From assembly GCA_963575745.1 (NCBI GenBank), contig CAUYUJ010000178.1, forward strand, positions 82,501-117,187: 34,687 bases of DNA. Direction: 5' to 3'. Of this stretch, positions 14,641-23,334 are shown one piece after another; the stretch's first letter is position 1; each line of letters starts with the position of its first letter. A program made the position numbers and the translations under genes. A model generated the notes under the pieces. It was not told where the DNA came from. It searched no databases and worked only from the letters and a program-made list of their open reading frames with translations. Source of the DNA: Prorocentrum cordatum. Lineage: Eukaryota > Sar > Dinophyceae > Prorocentrales > Prorocentraceae.

Positions 14641-14848
14641 TCGGTGACTACAAAGGGTGTGGTTACGCCAGGGTGTGGTTTGCGATCGGCGCCGTTGGGG
14701 CATTGGGGGCACGACACTGTCCTCGTCGGGCCTTCCCAGAGCGCAGCGAAGAACACTATCGAGGTCCCCGCCCGCCCCCCGGGGTGCTCCCACGGGTACC
14801 CTGTGCAAACCACGCCTTTTGCAAACCACACCCTTCGGAGTCGCCGAG
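14641..14848. mobile_element. MITE-like element with ~48-bp inverted ends
   Basis: The left arm, TCGGTGACTACAAAGGGTGT followed by GGTTACGCC and GGTGTGGTTTGC, pairs with the right arm ending CCGAGAT-side CTTCGGAGTCGCCGA (to 14848). 208 bp; no second copy in the window. The flanking 14500-14640 holds a small hairpin, CAGAGCGTTCC/GGAACGCTCTG. Confidence 0.75.
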
Positions 14849-14860
14849 ATAGCGGGACGG

Positions 14861-15037
14861 GAAAATTACCACAGCCACTGCTTCTTGTTTGCGCCGCCTT
14901 CCAGCCGGCCGAAAAAGAAGCAGTGGTTGTGGTCATCTCCCTGGTGCCAAGCTCCACGAAAATGACCACCACCACTGCCTTGCTTCTGCGGGCAGGACGG
15001 CGGCAGCAACAGAAAAGCAGTGGCTGTGGTCGTTTTC
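14861..15037. mobile_element. double-hairpin inverted-repeat element
   Basis: The outer ends pair (GAAAATTACCACAGCCACTG with CAGTGGCTGTGGTCGTTTTC), and each half is also a hairpin of its own: 14868-14933 (ACCACAGCCACTGCTTCTT / AAGAAGCAGTGGTTGTGGT) and 14964-15031 (GACCACCACCACTG / CAGTGGCTGTGGTC). It can therefore fold as one long stem or two. Confidence 0.8.
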
Positions 15038-15080
15038 ACGCCCCGTAGAGATGCTGTCTCGGTTCTGCCTTCGTCTTGCT

Positions 15081-15240
15081 TCAGGAGGGAAAAAAACACA
15101 GAGACACAATTAATCCTCGATTCCCCCGAAAATATGGGAAAACATGGGAAGTGGGGGGGAAGACAGAAACCCAAAAATTTATGGAAAAATACGGGGAATG
15201 TTTTTGTTTGTGTGTATTGATTTGTGTGTCCTGGGGCCCC
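15081..15240 (+). mobile_element. E3 dispersed repeat, copy 3
   Basis: TCAGGAGGGAAAAAAACACA ... GGAAAATATGGG-like units ... TTTGTGTGTATTGATTTGTG, ending CCTGGGGCCCC. Confidence 0.75.
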
Positions 15241-15369
15241 TTCGCTGCTGGAGTCCGAGCTCGTCCTCCACGTCGGCCACGCGAGCCCGGCGGCCCTCGA
15301 GGCGGCCGCGGCGCCGCCCCCACGCCAGCGCCACCCCGCACCACCGCCGCCCGCTGCCTGGCCGCCCGG
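15241..15369 (+). CDS. candidate exon, unrecognised
   Basis: GC3-rich island between an E3 copy and repeat remnants. It reads SLLESELVLHVGHASPAALE then AAAAPPPRQRHPAPPPPAAW. Composition matches the real exons, but boundaries and family are unknown. The order E3, GC-rich island, E2 repeats that at 1202-2268. Confidence 0.3.
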
Positions 15370-15407
15370 GTTAGGTTTGGGTCGGGCCTGTCCCTCTGCA
15401 GGGGGAA
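15370..15407 (+). repeat. remnant of the 29319-type inverted-repeat element
   Basis: GTCGGGCCTGTCCCTCTGCA matches the left terminus of the element at 29319-29435 (GTCGGGCCTGTCCCTCTACA). The rest is missing; E2 follows directly. Confidence 0.5.
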
Positions 15408-15576
15408 TACACCCTGCGAAATGCTTAAGAAATCATGGGTTAAGAAATTCATAGTCTCAGAACTTGAATAAAAACCAAACATTTCCGTTAAAATCTTAAG
15501 ATTTACATTGAAACGTTAAGAATAATCGAGACTCTGGCCGAAAACGTAAGTTTTCTTAAGCATCGCCTAAGGTGTA
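15408..15576 (+). mobile_element. E2 MITE-like element, copy 2
   Basis: 169 bp, TACACC to GGTGTA, differing from 2101-2268 at only a handful of positions. The high identity between copies 13 kb apart suggests recent movement or duplication. Confidence 0.8.
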
Positions 15577-15812
15577 TTCAAAAGCAGTCAAAACTAAGAG
15601 GATGGGGACGATGTTTTTATGATTTCAATCGCTTCGCTCATTCCGCCGGCCCAGACAGTCTCAGGCCTGCCGTCTGCCCGAGGGCCTGGTGTCAATGCGG
15701 CGCTTTGGGGGTTCCTGGGGCCGCTTGGGGGACTCCTGGGGCGCTCGGGGGGGCATTTGGAGGAATATTCAAAAGCAGTCAAAAATAAGAGGATGGGGAC
15801 GATGTTTCTATC
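15576..15812 (+). repeat. 45-bp direct repeat pair
   Basis: ATTCAAAAGCAGTCAAAA followed by TAAGAGGATGGGGACGATG occurs at about 15575-15620 and 15766-15812. The 145 bp between them are rich in GGGG/CTGGGG. Confidence 0.75.
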
Positions 15813-16197
15813 ATTTTGGGGTGTGTGGTTTGCCTCTTGTTCGACTATGTGCCATTCTTCTTCCCAAATCCGCCTGGAGGAGGACGTGCCCGACCTAAGG
15901 CTAGGTGCGAAGCCCGAGCAGAGTGGCACGAGAGCCTCGCCGGTGGGCCCCCGCAGCGTTCTGCCGTCCCCGCGTTTCTGCACCGAGGCGTCGGCTCTCG
16001 GAGGCTGTTGGGCTGAACCGCCACGCCCCAGAGCGCTCTCCCTTTCTCCCTCTCCCTCTCCCTCCCTCTCTCTCTCTCTCTTGGCCGTGCTGATTGAATC
16101 TTGGAGGGCTCCTCCTCCTCCTCCCTCCTCGGGAGCTCTTCCTTAGTGTGGTCAGAAGTCACTTGCAGTCCGCAACGGGGTCCACTCCACTCCACTC
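15813..16197. other. no gene assigned; possible exon fragment
   Basis: Mixed sequence with an open plus frame (RLEEDVPDLRLGAKPEQSG), then CT-rich microsatellites (16038-16080) and a short CACTC repeat (16179-16200). No family recognised. Confidence 0.25.
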
Positions 16198-16335
16198 CAC
16201 TCCTCCTCCTCCTCCTCCTCCTCCTCCCTCCCTCCTCCTCCCTCCTCCTCCTCCTCCCCCTCCTCCTCCTCCTCCTCCGCCTCCTCCTCCTCCTCCTCCT
16301 CCTCCTCCTCCTCCTTCTCCTCCTCCTCTTCCTCT
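16198..16335 (+). repeat. TCC tract
   Basis: TCC repeats with CCC, CGC and TTC interruptions. The 100 bp that follow (16336-16439) are unique and separate it from a long GGA tract of opposite strand bias. Confidence 0.9.
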
Positions 16336-16439
16336 CCACCGGGGTAGCCACGCGTCACGCGTCCAGAGATAGGATTTTTTGTCGGTGGAGGGGGTGAGAG
16401 CCGCTTCCCCGCGGGGAGGAGCAAGAGGCCCGCAGGGGC

Positions 16440-17526
16440 AGGAGGAGGAGGAGGAGGAGGACGGCGGCGACGACGACGGTGGATGAGGCCAAGAAGAGGG
16501 GAAAGAGGAGAATGGAGGAGGAGGAGGAGGAGGAGGAGGAGGAGCAGGACGAGAAGAACGAGGAGACAGAGCAGAGGAGGAGGAGTAGGAGAGGAGGAGG
16601 AGGAGCAGGAGGAGGAGGGGAGGAGAGGAGGAGAGCAGGCGGATGGAGCAGGAGAGGAGGTACCGAGGAGGAGGAGAAGGAGTAGGAGGAGGAGGTGGAG
16701 GAGCAGAATGGAGAGAAGGTAGCAGAGGAGGAGAGAGGAGGAGGAGGAGGAGGAGGAGATGAGGAAGAGGAGGAGGAGGATGAGGAGGAGGAGGAGGAGG
16801 ATGAGGGGAAGAGAGAGGAGGAGCACGTGCGGAGGAGGAGAAGGAGGAGGAGGAGGAGGAGTAACGAGGAGCATGAAGGAGGAGAGGACGAGCAGGAGGA
16901 GGGAGAGGGAGGAGGAGGAGAAGGAGGGAGGAGGAAGGAGGAGGAGGAGGAGGAGGAGGGGAGGAGAGTAGAGGAGAGGAGAGGAGAGGAGAGGAGAGGA
17001 GGAGGAGATGAGAGGAGAGGAGTAGGAGAAGGAAGAGGAGAGGAGCGGAGAGGAGAGGGAAAGGAGGGGAATGGAAAAAGGGAGAGAGCCAAGGGGAAGG
17101 GGAGGGGAGAGGAGAGGAGAGGAGAGGGGAGGAGAGGAAAAGGAAGAGAGGGGAGGAGGAGCATAGAGGAGAAGGAGGGGAGAGGTGAGGGGAGGGAAGG
17201 GAGGGGGGAAGGGGAGGGGAGGAGGGAGGAGAAGGAGGACAAGGAGAGGAATGGAGAGGAGGGAAGGAAGGAGGGGGGAGGAGGAGAAGGGGAGAAGAGC
17301 CAAGAGCAAAAGAGCAAAGAACAAAGGGGAGGAGGAGGAGGAGGAGGAGGGGCAGAGGAGGAGGAGGGCGAGGAGGAGGAGGCGGAGGAGGACGGAGGCG
17401 AAGGAGGAGGAGGAGGAGGAGCAGAGGAGGAGAAGGAGGAGGAGGAAGAGGAGGAGGAGGAGGAAGAGGAGGAGGAGGAGGAGGAGGAGGTGGAGGAAGA
17501 AGGAGGAGCAGGGAGGAGAAGGAGGG
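16440..17526 (+). repeat. 1.1-kb purine-only GGA/GAG tract
   Basis: About 1,090 bases with almost no pyrimidines on the plus strand: GGA, GAG, AAG and GGGGAA units in irregular order. Open frames (poly-Glu/Arg/Gly plus; poly-Leu/Ser/Pro minus) are by-products of composition. It ends just before the first CNBD exon. Confidence 0.95.
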
Positions 17527-17540
17527 GCCGCCGCTGCCAG

Positions 17541-20500
17541 CGCGGAATTCGTGGACAAGATCTGCGAAGACGTTGAGGACGTCTTCTTCGCCCCAGGCGA
17601 GAGAATCGTCAAGGTTGGGGAGGCGGCCCGAGCAGCGCCGGTCCTCTTGCGCGCGCGGCAGCACGTGGGGCAGAGAATGGGGAGGACTGCCGAGCTGAAG
17701 GGGGAGGAGGAGGAGGAGGAGGAGGAGGAGGGTCAGTGTAGACCCAAGTCGCATCCAAGATGTTGGAATAAGTTACAACAAACGCTCCCTCAGGCTCCTT
17801 CCTCGGAGGTCTCTCTACAAACATGTATTTCCCGTGCGGGAAGTGCCCCTTTGAAAGCATAGAGCCAACGCCACGAATTATCTTGACTGTTGCGTCTGGA
17901 CCACCTTAAACCTTAAACCGTCCCACTAAACCATGCTTGCGACTCCACCGCGAATCAACGTGACCGTTGCGTCCTGACAGTCCTAAATCGCACCAGAACG
18001 CCAGTCCTGGGACTTCAACCCTACGAACCTTTTGAACGATTGCAAACTTGCCGTCCCAGAACTAGCCGTGCTGGGCGTGGAGCTTGCCGTGCGCAGTCCC
18101 AGAATTAGGTGCTTGGTGGTTGGCGTCGCGTATGTCGACTTCCACAGTGGCGAGTTCGCGCACTTAGCTCCCAACAGCAAGTTTATCAAGGGAGAGGCAG
18201 CTGAGAATGCCCCCGCGGTCCCGGCCACGCGCCGCAGGTGGCAAGGCATGCCAGGCTGGCTCCAGTAAACAGCTACAGAGGAGACAGAGCAGCTTGCATC
18301 CGAGCAGCAGCCCAGAAATCCTCGCGATATCTCATGTCCAGCCCCCCTTTCATGCCCCAGCGTGTACCATTTGATAGGCTGGCCCCTCGCAAATGTCCAG
18401 GTTTCGGTACCGCCCAGCCGGACTCCGTGCAACCGAGGGAGAGGGCAGGTGCAAACATATTAGGCCTCTGGGAGGCTTCTTGGGGGAGAAGAATAAAAGT
18501 CTGGATCTTCAGGAGCCTAGGAGGCCAGCCTATTTTTGGTCACGCGCCTTCGCTTGGCACGTCACAATAGTGGGGCGGGAGGGCGCAAGCGAGATTACAT
18601 ACCATTGAGAGGGGTGCTTACCCAGCCCCATTAGATTCATGCGTCTTCGTAGGGCACGAAAACGGTAACACTTTATCCGCGTCCTATTTGTACAGCCTCG
18701 ACTATCCTCCTCACCCTCCTGCTCCTCCTGCTCCTCCTGCTCCTCCTCCTCCTCCTCCTCCTCCTCCTCCTCCTCCTCCTCCTCCTCCTCCTCCCCATGC
18801 TCCTCCTCCACCTGTTCCTCCTCCTCCCCTTATTCCTCCTGCTCCTCCTCCTCGTCCTCCTCCTCCTCGCCCTCCTCCTCCTCCACGTCCTCCTTCCAAC
18901 TTGACGGCCACCATGGCCGAGGGGTCCCGACCATCTCGGCGCGAATGGGCCCATGGCATAAGCCCCACGGAAGTTCCCGCTCGGGAGGCTTGGGCGCCAT
19001 GCTTGCCGCAACGCGACAACGAACGATGGGGTTTCGTTGTGAGTGAGCGGGATTGCGTATGCGGGTGAATCAGGATGCAAGCGAGCATGGTAGTATGAGT
19101 GTGCCTGAGTCGTCTGAGTGATTCTCGGTATGACTGAATACCAGTGTGAGTGAGTCTGAGTATGAGCCTGGTCTGAGCGAGTCCGAGTGCGAGAGAGTCT
19201 GAGCATGGTGAGTATGATAATGAGTGAGGGAGGGAGGCGGGAGGGAGTGAAGGAGTGAGGCGAAGGCATCTTACGAAGAACAGGAAACTCATGTTTAGGA
19301 TTCCTCCTCCGCCTCCCCCTCCTTCTCCTTCTCATCCTTCTCCCCCACCTCCTCCACCTCCTCGTCCTTTTCTTTCTCCTTCTCCCCATCCTTCTCCGCC
19401 TGACTCTCCTCCTCCCCAAGCAGTCTCTCGAGGCCCTCAGAGGCCTCCAGAAGTTTCCACAGGCACGCGGAAGCCCAAGAGGTAAGGACGATTCGTTTCG
19501 ATATTCCAATATCCTCTTCCAGATCTTCCTCCGACAACGGCGACGGCGGCAGCGACGATATATTGACGACGACCTTGTCGACGACGACGACGACGACGAC
19601 TACGACGACGACGACGACGACGGCGACGACGACGGCGACGACGACGACGACCTCGACGACGGCGGCGGCGGCGGCGGCGAGGGCGGGGGGCCCTGAGCCT
19701 CCCGAGGACCCCCTTCCCGCCGGCAGGCGTGCAGGCTTGGCCTCACCCCCTGCTACGTGCTGCTCTGCGGCGAGGCCCCGCCGCCTTCGCCGCCGCTGTC
19801 GTCGTCGTCGTTTCTTCGTCGTCGTCGTCGTCGCCGTTTTCGTCGTCGTCGTTTCGGCGTCGTCGTCGCCGCCGTCGTCGTCGTCGTCTTCGGTTCGTCA
19901 TTGTCTTCGTCGTCCTCGTTTCGTCGTCGTCGCCGTCGTCGACGTTTCGTCGTCGTCGCGAACGTCGTTCAAGACGGCGTCGGCGGCGGTGGCGACAACC
20001 CTGACGTCCTCCAGTTGTGGAGAATCCATAGAAGGTTTCTCCACAGTTCGGCCTCTGAGGGCCCTCGCCAGGCCCCGGGACCGCCAAAAAGTGACGGGAT
20101 GAGACATCTGCCCCGGAGAGCTCTTCTCAGACGCTGCCGATGTGGTTCCAGGGCCTCCCACGTTCCCGGCAGCACTGACGAGGCCCCAGGGAGGAAAAGC
20201 CACCCCGACCTCCAGACTTGAGATGACTAAACATCCCTCGGCGTTTACCAAACGACCCTGTCCTGTTCGATCCCTTCCTTACGTGCGTTGACGACTGGTT
20301 TCGCTTGACGAAGTGCTTCTTATGAGAGTGGCTACCACGCGCAGCTGCTAACGAGGCCTAGGAGCTCCACGAGCAAGCGCTGGCAGTCGGCCCAGGCTGT
20401 TGTTGTACGTGCTGCCACAGCTGTGGCCCTGGAGGCGATCAGAGACTGCTCACATGGCGGTTGGCCGATCCTGCGATAGATGCTTGGACGTCCTCCTCCT

Positions 20501-21762
20501 CTTCCTCCTCCTCCTCCTCCTTCTCCTCCTCCTCCTCCTCCTTCTCCTCTCCTCATCCTCCTCCCTTCTCCTCCTCCTCCCCTCTCTTCCCCCTCCTCCC
20601 CCTCCTCCCCCTCTCCTCCTCCCCCCCTCCGCCTCCTCCCCCTTCTCCTCCCCCTTCTCCTCCCCCTCCTCCTCCCGCTCCTCCTCTCCTCCTCCTCCTC
20701 CTCCTCCTCCTCTCCTCCTCCTCCTCTCCTCCTCCTCATCCTCATCCTCTCCTCTTCTCCTCCTCCTCCTCCTCCTCCTCCTCCTCCTCCTCCTCCCCCC
20801 CTCAGCCTTCGGAGCAGGCCCCACAGGCCGCCCTGCCCTGCTTGATGAACGCCTGCGCTGCCACTCGCCGCTCGCTCTCCGAGGCCGTCGTCGAGGACGA
20901 GTTCTCCCTGAAGGTCGGCACGCTCTGGCCCGGCGACGTGTTCGGGGAGGCGCCGCCCCCCTTGAGCGGCTCGCTTCCTCCGCCCCCCCTCTTTCGGCCG
21001 CGTCTTCCTCCTGCTCCACCCCCCTCCTCCTCCTCCTCCTCCTCCTCCTCCTCCTACTCCTCCTCCCCTCCTCCTCCTCCTCCCTCCTCCTTTCATCATC
21101 ATCCATCATCATCATCAGCATCATCATCAGCTAGCAGCAGCATCAGCATCATCATCGCAGCATCATCATCTATCAGCATCCTCATCTCATCCTCATCCCT
21201 CATCCTCATCTTCATCCTCATCCTCAGCCTCCCCATTCTGCCTCCTCCTCCTCCTCTCCTACTCATCCGCTTCTTCCTCATCCTCCTCCTTCCCCTCCCT
21301 CTCCTCCTCTCCTCCTCCTGCGGCGCAGTGCGGCGCAAAGGCGGTCTCCGCCGCACGCCGCGTCTCCTCCTCCTCCTATTCCTCCGTCCTCCTCCTCCTC
21401 CTCCACTCCTCCTCCTCATCTTCTCCTCCTCCTCCTCTTCCTCCTCCTCCTCCTCCTCCTCCCCTCCCCCCCTCCTCCCCCCTCTCCTCCTACTCTCCTC
21501 CTCCTCCTCCTCCTCCTCACCCCTCCTTCCTCCTCCTCCTCCTCCTCCTCCTCCGCTCCTCCTCCCCACCCTCCTCCTCCTTCTCTCCTCCTCCTCCTTC
21601 TCCTCCTCCTCTTCCTCCTCCTCATCCTCCTCCTCCTGCTCCTCCGCCTCCTCTTTCAGAATGGTGGCACGATGTGCCCTAACGGCACCCCCTTGTTTAG
21701 GCCTCTCCGCTAGCGCAGACTTCCCTTGCCTCGCCGCCGACGCAAAGAAAGTGATCGGGGAG
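17541..21762 (+). CDS. cyclic-nucleotide-binding domain protein, partial, split into micro-exons
   Basis: Four short exons together read as one CNBD. Exon a, 17541-17613: AEFVDKICEDVEDVFFAPGE then RIVK (start helix and FAPGE turn), donor AAG|GTTGGG. Exon b, 19727-19774: LGLTPCYVLLCGE (YVLL-G beta strand). Exon c, 20884-20949: EDEFSLKVGTLWPGDVFGE (the PGDVFGE phosphate-binding cassette start). Exon d, 21660-21762: VARCALTAPPCLGLSASADF and KKVIGE (final strand and helix). Exons a to c join in phase 0 with canonical CNBD spacing. About ten residues between FGE and exon d are missing, probably another micro-exon. Donors of b, c and d appear to be GAG|GC. The arginine of the cassette is not seen. 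The domain occurs in cAMP/cGMP-dependent kinases and CNG/HCN-type channels; which applies cannot be told. Gene start and end not found. Confidence 0.6.
17983..18432 (-). CDS. possible relict coding segment inside the CNBD intron
   Basis: A 149-codon minus frame with ATG, mixed composition and no repeats lies here. The opposite strand also has an open, plausible frame (18032-18268, containing VVGVAYVDFHSGEFAHLAPN). Third-position GC is lower than in the secure exons. Either strand may be a decayed, retroposed fragment. No family recognised. Confidence 0.25.
   Translation of the reverse strand: MHGVRLGGTETWTFARGQPIKWYTLGHERGAGHEISRGFLGCCSDASCSVSSVAVYWSQPGMPCHLRRVAGTAGAFSAASPLINLLLGAKCANSPLWKSTYATPTTKHLILGLRTASSTPSTASSGTASLQSFKRFVGLKSQDWRSGAI
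18433..18702. other. no gene seen
   Basis: Mixed non-repetitive sequence between the open frames and the TCC tract. No splice context or family signature. Confidence 0.3.
18703..18898 (+). repeat. TCC/TGC tract
   Basis: Begins with a 9-bp unit CTCCTGCTC, becomes pure TCC, then TCC with CAT, GTT and CGT interruptions. Confidence 0.9.
18899..19539. other. no gene; GAGTCTGA ladder and CTCC-rich tract
   Basis: 19075-19260 is a degenerate ladder of GTGAGTCTGAG-like words. 19298-19415 is CCTCC/TTCTCC-rich. The ATG at 18913 in a CCACCATGG context opens a frame that ends at 19068 without recognisable similarity. Confidence 0.35.
19556..19680 (+). repeat. GAC/ACG trinucleotide tract
   Basis: ACG/GAC repeats, turning into GGC at the right end. 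Reads poly-Thr, poly-Asp or poly-Arg by frame. Complementary to the GTC tract at 19795-19960, with CNBD exon b between. Confidence 0.9.
19795..19960 (+). repeat. GTC/CGT trinucleotide tract
   Basis: GTC repeats with TTC and GCC interruptions. Reverse complement of the tract at 19556-19680. Confidence 0.9.
20005..20155 (+). mobile_element. degenerate E1 element in CNBD intron
   Basis: Core GGGCCCTCGCCAGGCCCCGG followed by GACCGCCAAAAAGTGACGGG and ATGAGA at the expected spacing. Termini not preserved. It lies within the intron between exons b and c. Confidence 0.55.
20156..20489. other. no gene assigned within CNBD intron
   Basis: Unique sequence. One plus frame near 20355-20470 reads STSKRWQSAQAVVVRAATAV, which is protein-like but has no splice support. 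Confidence 0.25.
20490..20798 (+). repeat. TCC tract
   Basis: TCC with CCC, TTC, CGC and CAT interruptions, ending CCCCCCTCAG at 20796-20805. It may be the branch/polypyrimidine region for acceptor(s) of CNBD exon c. Confidence 0.9.
21015..21657 (+). repeat. TCC and ATC compound tract
   Basis: TCC repeats (21024-21090), then ATC/CAGC repeats (21092-21230), then TCC again with a short GC-rich interruption (GCGGCGCAAAGGCGG near 21340) that may conceal the missing CNBD micro-exon. It ends CCTCTTTCAG, the acceptor of exon d. Confidence 0.85.
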
Positions 21763-21917
21763 GCGCCTGCGGGCGGGGCCTGCGGGCCACGGCGCGCCAC
21801 CGCGCCCTGGCCAGAGGTTTTCGTTGGTGGTTCCCCACATGTTTCGTGGGGTTATGGTGTTCTTCCTGCCCGCGTCGCACCCGCGTCGCCTCTTCACCCC
21901 TCCTCCTCCTTCCCCTT

Positions 21918-22028
21918 CTCACACAGCACAGCGCAGCACAGCACACAGCACATACACATACACATACACATACACAAGACACAAGACACAAGCACGCACA
22001 CGCACGCACGCACGCACGCACGCACGCG

Positions 22029-22083
<55 letters not shown>

Positions 22084-22165
22084 CACACACCACGCACACA
22101 CCACGCACAGCAAAGTACAGCACAGCACAACACAACACAGCACAGCACAGCACAGCACAGCACGA
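21918..22165 (+). repeat. compound CA/CACG/CAGCA microsatellite
   Basis: Ordered blocks: CAGCACAGCG, ACATAC, CAAGACA, CACGCACG, a long pure CA run (22033-22082), CACCACGCA and CAGCACAACA. Confidence 0.95.
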
Positions 22166-22196
22166 CCCGCAGGGAGTGAGGATATTTCGCTGGTAG

Positions 22197-22850
22197 TTTC
22201 AATTTCCTCGACACCACAGGGGGGGCGCTGGTTCCCGAGCGCGGCGTCTATGCGGGCCATGGCGCAGGGCATAGCAGGTGTGGCACTTTCTCGACGCCAG
22301 AGGGGGTTTGCAGGGAGTGGTCCCCGAGCGCGGCGTCTATGCGGGCCATGGCGCAGAGCATAGCAGGCGTGGCACTTTCTCGGCACCATAGGGGGTGCGC
22401 AGGGGGTGGTCCCCGAGCGCGGCGTCTATGCGGGCCATGGCGCAGGGCATAGCAGGCGTGGCACTTTCTTGACACCATAGGGGGTGCACAGGGGGTGGTC
22501 CCCGAGCGCGGCGTCTATGCGGGCCATGGCGCAGGGAATATCAGGCGTGGCACTTTCTCGACATCATAGGGGGTGCGCAGGAGGTGGTCCCCGAGCGCGG
22601 CATCTACGCTGGCCATGGCGCAGAGCATAGCAGGCGTGGCACTTTCTCGACGCCAGAGGGGGTGCGCAGGGAGTGGTCCCCGAGCGCGGCGTCTATGCGG
22701 GCCATGGCGCAGGGCATAGCAGGTGTGGCACTTTCTCGGCACCACAGGGGGTGCGCAGGGGGTGGTCCCCGAGCGCGGCGTCTATGCGGGCCATGGCGCA
22801 GGGCATAGCAGGCGTGGCCGTTTCCCGACGCCAGGGGGGGTGCGCAGGGA
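22197..22850 (+). repeat. 89-bp tandem array, about 7.3 copies
   Basis: The word GCGGCGTCTATGCGGGCCAT recurs at 22241, 22330, 22419, 22508, 22597 (variant), 22686 and 22775, exactly 89 bp apart. Each unit also has CAGGGCATAGCAGGYGTGGC, TTTCTCGACRCCA and GGGGTGCGCAGGG. 89 is not a multiple of three, so it does not encode a repeat protein. Confidence 0.97.
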
Positions 22851-23195
22851 ACGGCCACCAACATCGTTCTCACATGCTCCGCTCCAGCTATCATCACTCC
22901 AGCCATCATAGAAGTATGTGGGGGTTCCTCGGCAGCGTCATCGTCGACTGTCGCGGGTGTCCGCCGGTGCTCGGCGGTTGCCTCTCGGCTCGCGGTGCTC
23001 TCCGGCCGCCGCGCCTCGCCGAGGGCGCTCTCCTGGGGGGGCCCAGCTCGCCCCGCACGGCCGCCGGGGGCCCGAGCGGTGGCCCGGCGGCCCGAGCTCC
23101 GACGGCACGGCATGACTCCCTGAGCAGCTTGACCGCAAGGCTCGATCCGGCCGTGCCCCAGACAGTGTTTGTCAACGACACCGCAAGGGGTACTT
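22851..23195. other. possible exon, strand unresolved
   Basis: GC-rich, non-repetitive. The plus frame ends TARLDPAVPQTVFVNDTARG and TY-stop at 23198-23200; the minus frame (22906-23181) starts MSLTNTVWGTAGSSLAVKLL. Both look plausible; no family recognised. Confidence 0.3.
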
Positions 23196-23318
23196 ACTAA
23201 CGGGTACTTTGCAATGTTGCCGAAAGTTGCCACTTTAGGGCCTCTTTCTGGCAATGCAGCGTTGCCCGCATCGGGAAGGGGTGGGTTCGCTGGGTCACTG
23301 GCCAAAGTACCCGTTAGT
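23196..23318. mobile_element. 123-bp MITE-like element with perfect 16-bp ends
   Basis: ACTAACGGGTACTTTG at 23196-23211 is exactly inverted as CAAAGTACCCGTTAGT at 23303-23318. No coding capacity; no second copy in the window. Confidence 0.8.
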
Positions 23319-23334
23319 GGAGTCCCCGTTTGAG

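Noticed and set aside
16152-17754. Long minus-strand frames (486 and 531 codons) rich in Leu/Ser/Pro
   Set aside because: Direct translation of the GGA/GAG tract. No non-repetitive segment supports coding on this strand.
17900-17930. Telomere-like CCTTAAACCTTAAACC
   Set aside because: Only two units and not the TTTAGGG-type array expected. Probably chance.
18913-19068. Start codon in a CCACCATGG context
   Set aside because: The Kozak-like match is by itself uninformative, the frame is short, and no homology or composition supports it.
21998-22082. CA/CACG repeats as a functional Z-DNA or promoter element
   Set aside because: Compound microsatellite with no adjacent gene start. Nothing beyond composition suggests function.
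20461-22179. 572-codon plus-strand frame
   Set aside because: Mostly Ser/Leu/Pro from TCC and His/Thr from CA repeats. Only 20884-20949 and 21660-21762 within it look like real exons, and they are better explained by splicing.
22197-22850. Possible CRISPR array
   Set aside because: Units are full 89-bp tandem copies without unique spacers, and the context is eukaryotic.
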